The position numbers and the translations under genes are program-made. 64,000 nucleotides of DNA from Meconema thalassinum (lineage: Eukaryota > Arthropoda > Insecta > Orthoptera > Tettigoniidae): the NCBI GenBank assembly GCA_946902985.2, contig OX336400.1:171875043-171939042 (forward strand), written 5' to 3'. Below the pieces are notes generated by a model. The model was not told where the DNA came from. It worked only from the letters and a program-made list of their open reading frames with translations, and made no database searches. Numbering within the stretch: the first letter of the stretch is position 1; the number at the start of each line of letters is the position of its first letter. This document shows positions 63,831-64,000 of the stretch, one piece after another.

Positions 63831-64000
63831 TCCATGCTTCTATTGTAAACAACCTTCTCATTTCCATTTCGTAAGTAGTGTTACGTGCCACCCCCTAGTG
63901 GCACTTTTGTTAACTGGATTACGGTGGGTTGAAGCACAACACAGATTGCTCCTTTAAAGAAATAATTGACTTTATTGCGTCCAGAAAGATACACCACTCA
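63831..64000. other. Right edge of window
   Basis: No gene recognised. TGTTACGTGCCACC near 63880 resembles the start of many LTRs but cannot be tested here. Confidence 0.3.

Noticed and set aside
63872..64000. Start of another LTR element (TGTTACGTGCCACC)
   Set aside because: Only about 120 bp remain, with no PBS, no second LTR and no duplication to test.

Overview
This window is repeat-dense animal DNA, most likely from an insect with a large genome. Evidence: Ty3/gypsy retrotransposons with a primer-binding site matching insect tRNA-Lys(CUU), several tRNA-headed SINE families, 5'-truncated LINEs, mariner remnants and long non-coding interspersed repeats. An orthopteran or other polyneopteran is my guess from the look of the SINEs; that is impression, not proof. 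No rRNA, true tRNA gene, CRISPR array or bacterial-style operon is seen.

Region 1 (1-19206): two nearly identical Ty3/gypsy elements on the minus strand, head to tail and sharing one central LTR. The order by coordinate is internal region 1, shared LTR (6301-9488), internal region 2, upstream LTR (16018-19206). The LTRs are about 3.19 kb, which recalls the long-LTR Osvaldo/Ulysses/Woot group. Each copy encodes gag, a retropepsin-like segment and RT-RNase H-integrase, but every copy has breaks. Several are shared: a stop inside gag, DTR instead of DTG in the protease, and a frame break between protease and RT.

Region 2 (19207-49901): nested non-coding mobile elements. A repeat family here called A (three copies) has a hairpin plus CTAG-like terminus. 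Families D and E have common termini but different bodies. Into these are inserted SINEs with clean target-site duplications, a 2.77-kb element with 9-bp inverted ends, and LINE pieces. Minisatellites with 29-, 44- and about 294-bp units lie inside the repeats. At 33964-34719 three SINEs sit at serial copies of one target sequence.

Region 3 (49902-64000): two stretches look like host exons. One is a two-exon terminal coding segment with stop codon and AATAAA (50582-50990). The other is an 83-bp exon with canonical splice signals encoding a hydrophobic segment (58509-58591). Between and after them are LINE fragments, a mariner with 189-bp inverted repeats, an intact 717-bp SINE, a foldback element, and a 3.3-kb array of about 38 units of 87 bp just downstream of the second exon's splice donor.

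Almost nothing here is a working gene set. The annotation mostly describes the layering of mobile DNA. Letter names of repeat families (A, D, E, F, R, S) are local labels. Identities were judged by eye and family assignments are from motif recognition.
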